From Setaria digitata (lineage: Eukaryota; Nematoda; Chromadorea; Rhabditida; Setariidae), in assembly GCA_003640385.1 (NCBI GenBank), contig RCAB01000369.1, forward strand, positions 1-64,000: 64,000 nucleotides of DNA, given 5' to 3'. The notes beneath the pieces were generated by a model. That model made no database searches. It was not told the origin of the DNA and saw only the letters and a program-made list of their open reading frames with translations. Both the position numbers and the translations under genes were made by a program. Position 1 is the stretch's first letter. Each line of letters starts with the position of its first letter. Positions 24,532-36,617 of this stretch are shown in pieces.

Positions 24532-25787
24532 ATGTCACTTGAGGAAAAATTTCAAGCTGCCGCAACTATTGTACAAAAGCTACCAAAAACTGGTAAATAT
24601 TTCATTTTCTTATTCTTTTTTTTTTTTTGTAATCAAACTTATTATTAATAATAGCGATTAACAAATAATAACAACACAGTTCGATAGAACTGATGTCGTA
24701 AATAAATCCAACGAAAGATTTAGACGAATGATTGTTTGCCTATTTGATGCCATTATTTGTAATAATAGTTTCTAATTAAGCAATATTACTAGTGGAAGAG
24801 TATTTGTCTAAAACAATACATATCATCAAAATTTAGGATTAATACTAATTAGCTAACATTTAAAAGATGACTAAAATTGTTTAAAAGTAAACCAATAAAA
24901 TGACATCATCAAATTTCGTTCAAGACAAGAAAAAAAATCAGCTAGACAATTAATGAATGTCATAATTAGACAAAATTTGTGCTAATTTCATGTTACATCT
25001 GCTAAATAGTCCGTTAATTAAACATTTTATACTAAGTGGGCGACTAAAAATAAGTAATTTGTCTAAGATCCAAAAAGAAGCCGAGAGCAATTCATTCTCT
25101 TACGATTTGCAATTTATATTGAATTATGTGAAAATGAATTTTGAAAAATTGAATTTCTTTGTTTCTTTTGTTCATTTAAATGTACTAATTATAGGTCCAT
25201 TAGTATTAACAGATGATAAAAAACTTGAGTTTTATTCGTTGTACAAGCAAGCAACAATGGGAGAAAATAAGGAGACGCCACCAAGTTTCGTACATTTTAT
25301 CGAGAAAGCCAAATGGTTTCCAATTTAATTTTGTTATTTCATTTCGATTTAGAAAGATAAATAATTCTTAAATGATTGCTGAATTTTTCAAAAATAAAAA
25401 TCATTAATGAAAAATCAATAATCTTTAAAAGAAAAGGAAAGGAACAGGAAAAAAAAAAGAGAGAAAACGATAATAAAAGTGGATGGTTGAAGGAATTAAC
25501 AAAATAAAAATTCTATTTTCTTGAATTTTCGTTTTTTTATTTTTTTTTTTAAATATCTAATTAATTTGATTTATTTCGAAATTTTCCTTTTCTCAGAAGG
25601 AAAAATTAATTTTAGGACAGCGTGGAAGAAATTGGGCAACATGTCATCAGATGAAGCAAAAGAGAAATACATTGATTTGGTGAAAGAAACAATCGACGAG
25701 ATGTCGAAAACAATGAATGTTAATGAATGGCTCCAACAAATTGATTCTATGCTAACCGAAAAACTTGCCCTAATTAAAGCTAATTAA
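24532..25787 (+). CDS. Acyl-CoA-binding protein (ACBP)
   Basis: Exons 24532-24592, 25195-25315 and 25616-25787 join in phase to 117 aa. The single ACB domain starts MSLEEKFQAAATIVQKLP, continues DDKKLEFYSLYKQATMGE (the classic YxLYKQAT ligand-binding helix), then FVHFIEKAKW/TAWKKLGNMSS and the last helix SDEAKEKYIDLVKE. Residues of the YSLYKQ, KAKW and EKYI motifs that hold the CoA and acyl chain are present. The TGG of KAKW is split by intron 2, which confirms the junction. It binds medium- and long-chain acyl-CoA in the cytosol and supplies lipid metabolism. Classic ACBPs are about 86 aa; this one has an extra C-terminal helix-like stretch (EWLQQIDSMLTEKLALIKAN). No signal peptide. The start is chosen because it opens the domain and lies directly behind an acceptor. 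Confidence 0.96.
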
Positions 25788-26049
25788 TTAGAATGGCACT
25801 TGCATGTGCATATTAAGGCTCTATAATACTGTGGATGAAAAAAAAAAAAAAAAAAAAAAAATTTGAAAAAAGAGAAATTTTGAGTAGAATGAGGGAATAA
25901 TAATTTTTGGGTAATTATTTTTCCTAATTAAGCTGGGCTAGTGCGATCATTTATAGCAAGAAGAAACGCTGATTGACTATCAATTGATATGTAGTGTTAA
26001 TTACAATATCAATTATTTATTGTTTACTTATATGCTAGCATGCATGCCT

Positions 26050-26055
26050 AATAAA
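26050..26055 (+). terminator. Candidate poly(A) signal of ACBP
   Basis: AATAAA 263 bp after the ACBP stop, in the CCTAATAAAGAAAA context. Confidence 0.45.
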
Positions 26056-26419
26056 GAAAATGAAATTGAAAGAAGAAAAATGTATAATTTGATTCAAATA
26101 AATTTCGAGTTCCAATTTAAAAAAATTATCATATCAACTTATCAGTACTCATTGATCATTTAAAAAAAAAAAAAAAAAATTGCATATTTAAAAAATCAGC
26201 TAAATGCTTGCAACAAATTATTTTAAATAAGTTCATTTAATTAATAAATTTGCTTAGTTGCATTAAATTTGTGATGCATTTATCCTTCTGTTAATTTATC
26301 TTCTTGTAAGAATATTAAGTAATTTTACATTAAATGATATTTTTTATTGTAGGCAAAATTTTATTTACTGATGATGTAATATTATAACACACCGAATTAC
26401 ACAAATATTTTGCCTAAGT

Positions 26420-26545
26420 GATATTTAATGATTTACGTGATATATGATGGCTTACGTGACCTATGACTGTTTGCGTAATATTTGATGACTTACGTGAAAT
26501 GTAATGGTTTATGTGTTGTTTGATGGCTTAACTGATATTTGATTC
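26420..26545. repeat. Degenerate tandem repeat, unit about 18-21 bp
   Basis: Variants of GATGGCTTACGTGATAT recur about six times (TTACGTGATA, TTACGTGACC, TTGCGTAATA, TTACGTGAAA, TTATGTGTTG, TTAACTGATA). The repeated TACGTGA core is a plausible but untested protein-binding motif. Confidence 0.7.
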
Positions 26546-27021
26546 ATGAAAAACACATATAAGTTATAATTAATATTAGCTTTGCAATGTTAACGATTAA
26601 AATATTTTTTTTTTTTTTATTCCCAGTCTAATAAATAGCACTCTTCATTAGTTAATTAATGTTAACTTTATTTTTAATTAATATATACAGTACAAAAAGA
26701 ACAATGAGACTCTATTGAATTAAAATAATTTTGCTGAACTTTTCCCTCTCTTTTTAAAACAAATGCTATGGACAAAATTTTAAATTTTTTATGAACAGGA
26801 TTTAGTCTTTTTTTTTCTGGACTGTAATTTTAAATTCAGAACGAAAAAAAAAGTTCTAGTTAATTTTGAGATGAATAATTAACACTTTCAGTTAATTAAC
26901 GCCTCATTTTGCTTTTGCTCTTCTAAGCAGATTTTCCTTTTTTTTTTTTTTTTCCAGAAGATACAGTAAAAAAAAAAAAACAACGAAAAAAAAATGTTCG
27001 ATAATAAAATATACTTAATGC

Positions 27022-27092
27022 TAATGATCAAAATTTAACTCGAGTTTTAATTTTGCNTAATGATCAAAATTTAACTCAAGTTTTAATTTTGC
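27022..27092. repeat. 35-bp direct copy flanking a single N (assembly join)
   Basis: Positions 27022-27056 recur at 27058-27092 with one mismatch (CTCGAG versus CTCAAG) around the N at 27057. Confidence 0.75.
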
Positions 27093-28905
27093 TCTCAAAT
27101 TCAGATTTTCCTAGCTGGATTAAATTAATGATTAATTTAATAATTTAAATAAAAATTTTTCACTCATATGGGAAATTTTCGCATTTTATCTAAATAATAC
27201 TAATGAATAAATGCAAATGTTATCACTTTCTGTTTCAGTTATAGCAAGAATTAAATTGACAAAGCTAATTAATTGTGCATGAAAAAATAAGTGCTTAAAA
27301 AAATAAAAATAAAAAGCCTTTCAAAGTCAAAAAAAAAGAAGAAAAAAAAATCGGAAAAAGGATTGTGCAATATTTGGATATCAAAAATTAAAAAAGAGAT
27401 TGAAATTACAACTGAGGCATTTTAGGGCATTATTCCTGACGATAGCTTTATTGGAATAAATCCAATGATTGAGAGTCGTATTATACCTGGTCGCTAATTA
27501 TTTCAAACTAAGTTCAATATAATCCACAATCAATCATGCGAGAGAAATTTGGAAAATGTTAATCACTTTGCAACTGATTTCTAACCAATCAGCTAATTAA
27601 TTAGCTCATCAATATTAAATCCTATGTAGACATTTTCTTATCACACATACTTTTCAACTACTGAAATGCCTCGATCGCTATCATTGATTAACTTCAATGC
27701 TTTTATGAAATATGTGGAACATAGAAATACCGAAAATTGATGATAATAAAATTAATTTAGCAGCAAATTTATTGTGCTTTATCTTTTAGTTATTCAAAAG
27801 AATTATCAAGTTTCGTAATTCTCCAATCGAAATCTAATAAAATTATTCGCTAAAATTATTCAAATTCCAAAAATAAATTTCTTCATTTCAAAATGAAAAT
27901 AATTCTGCAACAATAATTGTTCTTCACGACAAAGTTTAATAATTTTGGATAAATTTTTAACAAATGTTTTAAAACATTCCTTTAATGTGAAAAAATTTTT
28001 TCACAACGATATGACAGTATTTTTGAAATATAATGCTTGCATATGTTTTATTATTGTCATTCTCGAAGTTACTCTCGAATATTTGAAGCATTCTTTAATT
28101 AGCAAAAATGTGAAAAGAATATGAGAAAGAATGAGATGTTTTGCATTGAAGAATTATGATTTGTATTTAAATGAAAATGAAAAAAAAAAAAAAAAAAGAA
28201 AAGAAAAAGATGATTGTTTATATGATTCATTAGTCTTTCTTAATTATCAAATAATGAATTCTTGCCTGTTCTAATCAAATACTAGTCATAAAACAGCACT
28301 TAAGATAATTTCTTTAAAAATACAATGCTATTAGCACAAACTAAGCAGCTGATGCATTTTTCGAATAATTCAATTTTATCGATTGTTACTTCACATTAGA
28401 CTCTTTTTCTGGCCAAGTCTATGAATATATATTTTCCATTTTTTAGCTAGCGTTAAATTCTGAAAGAAAAAGAAGCTTATTTTTGCCTTTATTTTTTTCG
28501 TAAATAAGTACAGCGTTAGCTATTTAAATTTCTTTTTGCTCAAAATTCACAACCATTAATTTTGCTCCTATTTGAAATCAAATTCGTTAGCTAATAAAAC
28601 AAAAATTAGATTAAATCGATTTAGAACAATTTTTGTTCCGTTTTTTTTTTTTTTTTTTTTTTTTAGTCTCTATATGATGGAATAGTTTTAAAAATGCTTT
28701 AAAAAAAAAAATTAAAATTATTTTTTCTTTATCAATGCTCCATATTTCAGTCTAAAATTTATTCCAATAATGCAATTTTGAGTAATTAAATTTTGCCTTA
28801 TGTTAAATTTTCACGTTATAAAACGAAATTTCTTACTTTGGATATGATGTAAATTATGCATGCATACTTATTATTTATTATTTTTATTGAAAAATATAAT
28901 TGGAA

Positions 28906-31447
28906 ATGGAACAAACAGAGTCGAAATTCACAGTGCCAGACGATCTCACAACTCGAATTGTTTTATCATTTAGAGCCAAGTATGATAACATATGATTTAT
29001 TAATCTGACATCTTATCATCAAAACTTCTGCTGTGATTATTCTTTATCCATATGAATCCTTCCTGTGAAGTTTTTTTTTTAATTATTTATTAAAAATGAA
29101 GAATTAATTAGAATTTCCTACTCATTTTATATGCAAGCTATACTGATTATTGGGATTAGAAAATCTAATCAACATTAAGGTATGCATTTTTCAGAAATCT
29201 TCTTGATCGTGATATATTTTCGAAAAGCGATCCAATGTGTGTAATATTTTTATCAACAGGTAAACTTATTCAGTGAATTTAAATTTTCTCTTTACCGATT
29301 TTTAGATATTATTCCAAAATTTAGAAATCAATTACCAAGATTAAGACTTGTATTTGCTTAAAGTTAAAGCTAACATTTAAGTGCTTAGTGATAATTACTT
29401 AGATTGAAACGAACTGCAACTACTGATTAGTGTTCACTTGAAATTGAAACTAACTTTAAAAAGATGAGATATAAATAAATTTATTTGAATTTGAAGTATA
29501 ATAGATCTCTCACAAGTAACTATACCATGTTGTAAACAAAATCAATTTTTTTAAAATTAAACAAAAAAAAAAAATACACTTGTCAAAATCAACTGAACAA
29601 CAGTATTGTAATCTGCTTATTCGATTATTCAAAATTAAATAACTTTTTTCTAGGACCTTTAAATAAGAACTATTATCGAGAATATGCTCGAACTGAAGTT
29701 ATCCATAACAGCCTGAATCCAGAATGGACTGAACGCATTGAAGTGGAATATTTTTTTGAAGAAATACAACCGATGAAATTTGAAATGTAAAAAAAAAAAA
29801 AAGAAAACATCTATATAATTTTAAAAGTTTACTAATTTCTAGCAAGTGCTTAACGAAATTAAAAGTGAAATAGGATTAAATCGTTCTAATTCACGTAAGC
29901 GTAAAAAACTATTGCGTGAGTTCAAATCGCCCCGATTGATATTGTGTTATAGCAGGTGAAACAGAAAGAATTGAGTTACTGATAACTTAGCTTGGATGAT
30001 TGCAAAATTCAATTATCATCTTAATTATTATCTTAATCGAAGTAAAATTACTGTAATTAGTATTTGATTTCAGCTATGATATCGATTCACGATCTAGTGA
30101 ACTTAATAAGCATGATTTTTTGGGTCAAGCGGAAACAACGTTAGCCGAAATTGTTGGAGCACCACTTTGTGAACTTAGTTTAACGCTTTCGTACATTTTT
30201 AATTTCCATTTATGATCAAAATTTGAGATGTTTACGTAATAGAAATAGGAAAATAGAAGCACTACGAGAAATTTTGACGAATTTCAGTTTGAGTAATTTT
30301 AAGCTAATTAATTATTGATTAAACAACGTTGACAGAGTGTTTTTTTTTTTTTTTTGTTTTTATGAAACATTTAATGAATGTCTTTTGATTTTCCTAATTT
30401 AAATCCATAATTTGCGCCCACTCAGAGGTGTTCGAGGTCGAAAAAATTGTGGAGAGCTTATTGTTCATGCAAAAGAAGCTGAAAAAGGTGGCAAAGAAAA
30501 GGTGCAATTTGTTTGCAAAGGTATGAAACTTGACAAGAAAGATTTGCTCGGCAAAAGTGATCCATTTTTGAAAATTTACGAAACTAATAAGAATGGCTTG
30601 TAAGTTGTTTTTTTTTTTTGTATCAAAAATCTTTTTTTATATTTGTGGATTAATTTCTGTGAAAAAATTTCTGAAACCATAATTAAAATCGATCAAACTA
30701 ATTGAATTAATCACTTCGAATAAGCAGCATTTTTCTTTTTTTCTTTTTTTCTTTTTTTTTTTTTTTACAGCAATGATCAATCTAGGGAAATAAAATTATC
30801 ACGATGTGAAATGAAATGTAATTATAAATTGAAAAATGAAATAAATGAATATAAATTCGCTCACTGAAACAACAATAATTTCATTTATACATTCTTGGCA
30901 ATTAATAATTTATTTTGAAATATTAAATTTACTAAAATTATATGTTTTCGTCTCTAAGAAATTGCATTAATTTGATTGAAAGTGAATTAAATTAACAAGA
31001 AAGAGAAATTAGCCAATAAACTTTGTCTATCAAAGATTAAAAATAGACCGTTGACTTTTTAAAGTTTTAGATTGATAGTGTGATATTTCAAACATTCATC
31101 TGATAAAAGAAAAAAAAAAGGAAAAAAAAAACAAGAGTGAGAGGGAGAGAGAGAAAAATGGTACAATATTAAAATGATAAAATAAATGCATGTAGTAACA
31201 ATTTATTACGATATGATAAGATTTTTAAAATTGTTAAAGGTCACAGCTAGCATATCAGACAGAAGTAGTGGAGAAAACGCTAAATCCTGAATGGAAACCG
31301 TTTGAGATATCAGTAAATCAGTTATGCAGCAAAGATATGGAAAAGTTAGCAATTCAGATATTTATTTTCGTGTTTGATCATAAAATACTTCTTTGTAATA
31401 TTTTTAAATAAAAAATTCTTTTTATTAAGGATTGTTTTTTTGTTTTT

Positions 31448-31483
<36 letters not shown>

Positions 31484-34400
31484 GATAGTAAATAACTTTT
31501 TTTCTCTTATCATTATTTTCTTTCTTATCAAATAAAATCATAATTTCGCCTGCAAATTATCATTCTATTTTTTTCAAATAAAGAAGTTTTTTTTTTCAAC
31601 TACCTGACAGTTAAAATTGAAATTTATTTTAGGGTAATACGATTTAAATGTTACAGTCACAGCAGAGATGGCAGGTATAACTTATCTATTGATTTATTTA
31701 TTTATCATATTATAATCAACAGATAAGATTAATCTTATCTACCAATTATCCTTTAAGTTTAAAACAAAAATCTTTCATCAATTTTTTTTTTTTCTGAAGC
31801 ACAATTTAAAAAAAAATTTTGTAATGCTCCAATTTCACTGATTTAGTACTTAAATTAACATTTTATATCAGCCATGACTATATTGGTTCATGTGAATCGA
31901 CGCTCAACAAACTGTTACATAAGAAAGATGTCAATCTACCTGTAAGATATTTGCCAAATTATCATTTAAAAAGTAAATTTGATCAAAAATTTAAAATTTT
32001 TCCAAATCACATATTCGATGATTGAATACATTAAATAAGTTATTAGCTGGACAAATTGTCTAAACCTAGTAGAACACAAATTATCGCTAAATACATTGAT
32101 AGCTCCAGATAGAAGTTGAAATTAGCTTTCTTTTTTTTTTTTTTCTCTCTCTCTCTATTTTAGCATTTGGCTAATTATTATTATGAGATCTGTATAGAAG
32201 CTATTAGTATAATTTTGCATTTTGCATATTTTTTTGAAAAAGATGAACACGTTATTGTGAATAACCTGACGTACGTCACTTTTACTTTCACTAAATGATA
32301 GATGCGTTACATTAAGTGCTTAAAATTTCTATTAATTAATATATGTATATGCATATCTATTCAAACTTTCCAATGAAATCTTTATCACAGTAAAAATATT
32401 CATTTTTTTCTTTTTTTTTCAGCTTATTAATGAAAAGAAACAAGAAAAGAAAAAAACGAAATATAAAAATTCAGGTCATTTGATATTTACCGCTGTTACA
32501 ACTTATTACGAATTCTCATTTCTTGATTATATTGCTGGGGGGTGAGCCTTTTTTTTTATCATTTATCAAATTAATCATTCTAATTTCATTTTTAACCAAA
32601 TGATATCTATCTTGTTTTTAAGACGCATCTGAAATTTAATTTTCAGTTTTAAATTTGATAGAAAAATAAAACAAATGAACGAAATATTTCACATTAAATA
32701 AAAGCAATATCTAGGAATTTTAGCATATATCTTCTAATTTTAATCAACTACTAAATTTGGCTCCGTAATATCCTTTTACAAATTGATTACAATTCTGTGA
32801 TATTCCTGCACTACTTGATAACGATTCTGTGATATTCCTGCACTACTTGATAACGATTCTGTGATATTCCTGCACTACTTGATAACGATTCTGTGATATT
32901 CCTGCACTACTTGATAACGATTCTGCGATATTCCTGCACTACTTGATAATGATTCGATAATTTCATTTAAATTATATTTCTCCTTGAAAGATTAATTTCA
33001 CACATGTCTAAAATGATGCATAAATTCAGAACAGAGCTGGATTTCTTCGTGGCCGTAGATATGACAGCATCAAACGGACGTGTCACCGATCCGTCATCGT
33101 TACATTTCGTTGGCGTAATGATGGAGAAACCTAACGAATATCATCTGGCCATAAATGCTGTCGCTGAAATATGCCAGCATTATAATAAAACAAAAGTATT
33201 TATGGCTGCTGGTTTTGGTGCCAAATTACCCAATCAAAATTTTGTCAGTCATTGTTTCCCATTGGTAAGTTAGGATGAAATTGTTTTCTCGATATAAATG
33301 ATAGTTATAGAATTTGAAATTTTCTCAATTATTAATTATAAAAAAGTTTTTGTTTTTGTTCTTTTTTGCTAAATAATTTTGGCAATTTACAAATAAATAA
33401 AAATTTATTTATTTCTATCATTAATATGACAAATAATATTTTAAGAATCAGGTGAAATTAATTCTAACCTAGATTTCATATATTAATTTTAAAAATTTGT
33501 TAAAGCTATCAGATAGATTATTATTTTCTTCAAATGTTTTACAGAATCTCAATACAGGATCATATTTTGTCCATGGGGTTCAGGGTCTTTTGGAAGCATA
33601 CAAATGCTGTATTATGAATTGTACCTTATATGGACCAACAAAATTTGCACCTATTATTGATGAAGCAGCAAAACGAGTAACCGATTTATTTATTTTTTAA
33701 AAATAATTTTATTTGGGAAAAAAATATTGAATTTTATTTATTTATTTATTTTTCATAACTTTTACTTATCAATAATTTCAGGCAGCTTTATATTCCAAAA
33801 ATGGCAGTCGATATCAAATTTTATTGATAATAACAGATGGTTGTATTACTGATTTTTGTCAAACAATGAATGCTATTATTGCTGTAAATTATTTGTTTAT
33901 TTATTTATTTATTTTTGCATTATCTCAACTTTATCAATCTTATCATTCAGGTTAATATAGTGTAAGAAGGAGGAAGAGAGAAATATGCTAGAAAGAGTTT
34001 TTTTTTTTTATCTTTTTTAATTTTCCTTCTATTTAACATTTTTGCATAGCCTTAAGTAATAACTTAAGCAATTATTTCTCAGTCTAATAAGCATTAAAAA
34101 ATTTTTACAAAATATGATATGATAAACATCATCCCTCAGATACCACACTATCAAAAGGTATTTTCGAGTCTCATGGATCAGTTGTCTAGTGTTCATATCA
34201 TAACTCTGGTAATTTTAGGCTTCATACCTACCTTTATCTATCATAATTATTGGTGTTGGTGGCGAAAGTTTTGTTAATATGCGCAAATTAGATTCTGATA
34301 ACAAATTACTGGAATATCAAGGAAGAATTGCTCAAAGAGATATCGTACAAGTGAGTTATTGCATAGTGTTTCATATTTTTTATAATTAATTAAAAATATT

Positions 34401-35401
34401 ATTTGAAGTAATTGATGAAAAATTTTACTAATTAATTATATGTCTTTATTGCTAAAATATATCATTTATTAAACTTATTTACTTTATTTCGATCACTTCA
34501 AGAATGCTTCAGTATCATGGAATAAATTAATTCCCACTCATCCATCTGTTTAATTATTTCACCAATAATTAATTTCCCAAAAAAAAAAAAAAAAAAAAAA
34601 AAGAATAGAATATAAAAGTGCTAATTTATTTTATTAAAATTACACTTTAATAATATAAATAATATTAATTCCATTTCAAGTTTGTGCCACTTCGAGAATT
34701 TCTAAATGAAAAAGGTTCAAGACGACAAAATTTTTCTGCTATGGCACATTTAGCAAAGGAAGTTCTAGCAGAAGTACCACATCAACTTACATCATATATG
34801 AAATTGAATGGAATTAAACCATCATCAGTAAATAATCCATTTCAAATGGAGCAACAACCTCAAATACCTAACGGTTAGTCGGTCTTTTAATAAATTCTTT
34901 TGTTTTATTTTTATTTTTATTTTTTGAATTTTACAAAAATTACGACAAACTGTATCAGATGCAATTTTTGAAAGAATGCCCAAAATGGTGATACAGCAAT
35001 CACTTCATGGTATCATTAAATCTCGTATAAATTCAGAATCTGAAATATCAGCACTGCATCCGTATCATCAACAGCAACCATCCTTATCATCGCTTATCAC
35101 TATTGGAATGCCTGCAACTGGTGAATTTTGTGCTCCTTCAACGAGTACCATTTGTCAACCTCTTTCGCCACCACTTTCCGCCATACATTCTGTTAATCTT
35201 CCACCTACAATACATCCAACTACATGTCTAACTACTTCACAATTATTTTACCCTTCGAAATCTCTATCTGATCAGCCAATTCAAGCAGCAATATGTACAA
35301 AAACTGCACTAAACTGTGCAAATTCCGCTGAAACTAATGATTGCGGCATTATCAGAAAGGTATTTCCCGAACCAAGTGCACCACCTGAATCTGAATCGTA
35401 A
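28906..35401 (+). CDS. Copine (two C2 domains plus copine-type vWA)
   Basis: Fifteen exons: 28906-28979, 29195-29259, 29654-29786, 30074-30190, 30426-30599, 31240-31344, 31633-31674, 31872-31941, 32423-32541, 33030-33264, 33545-33676, 33782-33883, 34219-34350, 34681-34873, 34959-35401. All phases agree: 711 aa. C2A covers about 10-130 (NLLDRDIFSKSDP, SLNPEWTE, IYDIDSRS, KHDFLGQ). C2B covers about 135-260 (MKLDKKDLLGKSDPFLKIYE, TLNPEWKPF, SRDGSHDYIG). The linker keeps KKTKYKNSGHL. The copine vWA domain runs about 297-525 with the MIDAS motif DMTASNG at 310-316, then SYFVHGVQGLLEAY, YQILLIITDG, SIIIIGVG and the closing RDIVQFVPLREF. Residues 565-711 form a Ser/Pro/Thr-rich tail. Copines bind phospholipid membranes in a Ca2+-dependent way and recruit partners. 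Two usual C2B calcium-loop aspartates are replaced by serine (Y230 S231 H232 S233). Introns hold only AT-rich sequence and one minisatellite. Confidence 0.96.
32791..32952. repeat. 32-bp minisatellite in a copine intron
   Basis: Five near-identical units with ATTCTGTGATATTCC and TGCACTACTTGATAA, starting at 32792, 32824, 32856, 32888 and 32920, plus a partial sixth. Located in the intron between exons 9 and 10, ending about 50-80 bp before the exon 10 acceptor. Confidence 0.95.
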
Positions 35402-35694
35402 TCATAATTTCCTGCTATTAGCATTTTTACACTCACAATCAGTGAATGCTAACAACGATAAATGTAATTTTATAACAGTGCCAGTTGTCTTCCAACTGTT
35501 GAATTCATCTCTAACTTATTCACTTTTTTCTAAACAAGATTTTTTGCGCTCCTAGATTCTTCACGGAAATGAAACGTTTATAATAGATACGCTGTAGCTT
35601 TATCACGTATGCAAAGTCGGAAATATGACAAATGACGAAGAGTTAGTTTTTCTTTACCATAATCAGTCATTAACAGAGAATGTAAATAATTTTA

Positions 35695-35729
<35 letters not shown>

Positions 35730-35797
35730 GAAGAAATCAAATTTGCTTTTTATCGAAATTCACAGAATCGCTAAAATATTTCAATCATTTTAATTGT

Positions 35798-35803
35798 AAT
35801 AAA
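35798..35803 (+). terminator. Candidate poly(A) signal of copine
   Basis: AATAAA about 400 bp after the copine stop; another at 35942-35947 is an alternative. Confidence 0.35.
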
Positions 35804-35969
35804 ACGAAACTTTACTGATTTCATGTTTTCAGTTTTGAATTGAGTTAATTAATTGTTTCACATATGTTTTTGTTTAGTTAGTTTGTTGTAAAAAATATTC
35901 TTAATATTTACGTTTCTATTTTTTTTTTTTTGAAACATTTAAATAAAATAGATTTTAACATATTTATTT

Positions 35970-36617
35970 ATTATTATTTTTTTAAGACAATCTTTGTGTT
36001 TCATTTAGTCCTTATCAATGATTAATTTTTGCAAAATTTATCTTCTCAACAATTTTTATTCAAATACATTTTTGGACAATATTTTATTGTTACTGTTTAC
36101 CTTCTATTAGTAAATATGCAAAAAAGAAAGTTATTGCTTAAATTAAACGAAATTATATCACTGTAATTAAACCAATAGAAAACAAATTATTGCTGTAAAA
36201 AAAAAAAAAAAGAAAAAAAATTATATTTTAATTTTTCAAATCATTTACAGTAGTAAAGTTTTGGAGGTGAAAATTTTTCATCGTAAAATCTTNATTATTA
36301 TTTTTTTTAAGACAATCTTTGTGTTTCATTTAGTCCTTATCAATGATTAATTTTTGCAAAATTTATCTTCTTAACAATTTTTATTCAAATACATTTTTGG
36401 ACAATATTTTATTGTTACTGTTTACCTTCTATTAGTAAATATGCAAAAAAGAAAGTTATTGCTTAAATTAAACGAAATTATATCACTGTAATTAAACCAA
36501 TAGAAAACAAATTATTGCTGTAAAAAAAAAAAAAAAGAAAAAAAATTATATTTTAATTTTTCAAATCATTTACAGTAGTAAAGTTTTGGAGGTGAAAATT
36601 TTTCATCGTAAAATCTT
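35970..36617. repeat. About 323-bp direct duplication flanking a single N (assembly join)
   Basis: Positions 35970-36292 recur almost exactly at 36294-36617 on either side of the N at 36293, differing by a T-run length and a C/T. The largest of the unmerged-overlap joins in this window. Confidence 0.85.

Larger units (their letters stand above)
25788..28905. other. Intergenic region between ACBP and copine
   Basis: Strongly AT-rich with A/T runs, a short degenerate repeat at 26420-26545 and an N join at 27057. I see no gene. The ACBP poly(A) signal probably lies at 26050-26055. Confidence 0.55.

Noticed and set aside
29905..29945. GTTCAAATC resembling a tRNA T-loop in a copine intron
   Set aside because: Stem pairing fails and no cloverleaf can be drawn around it.
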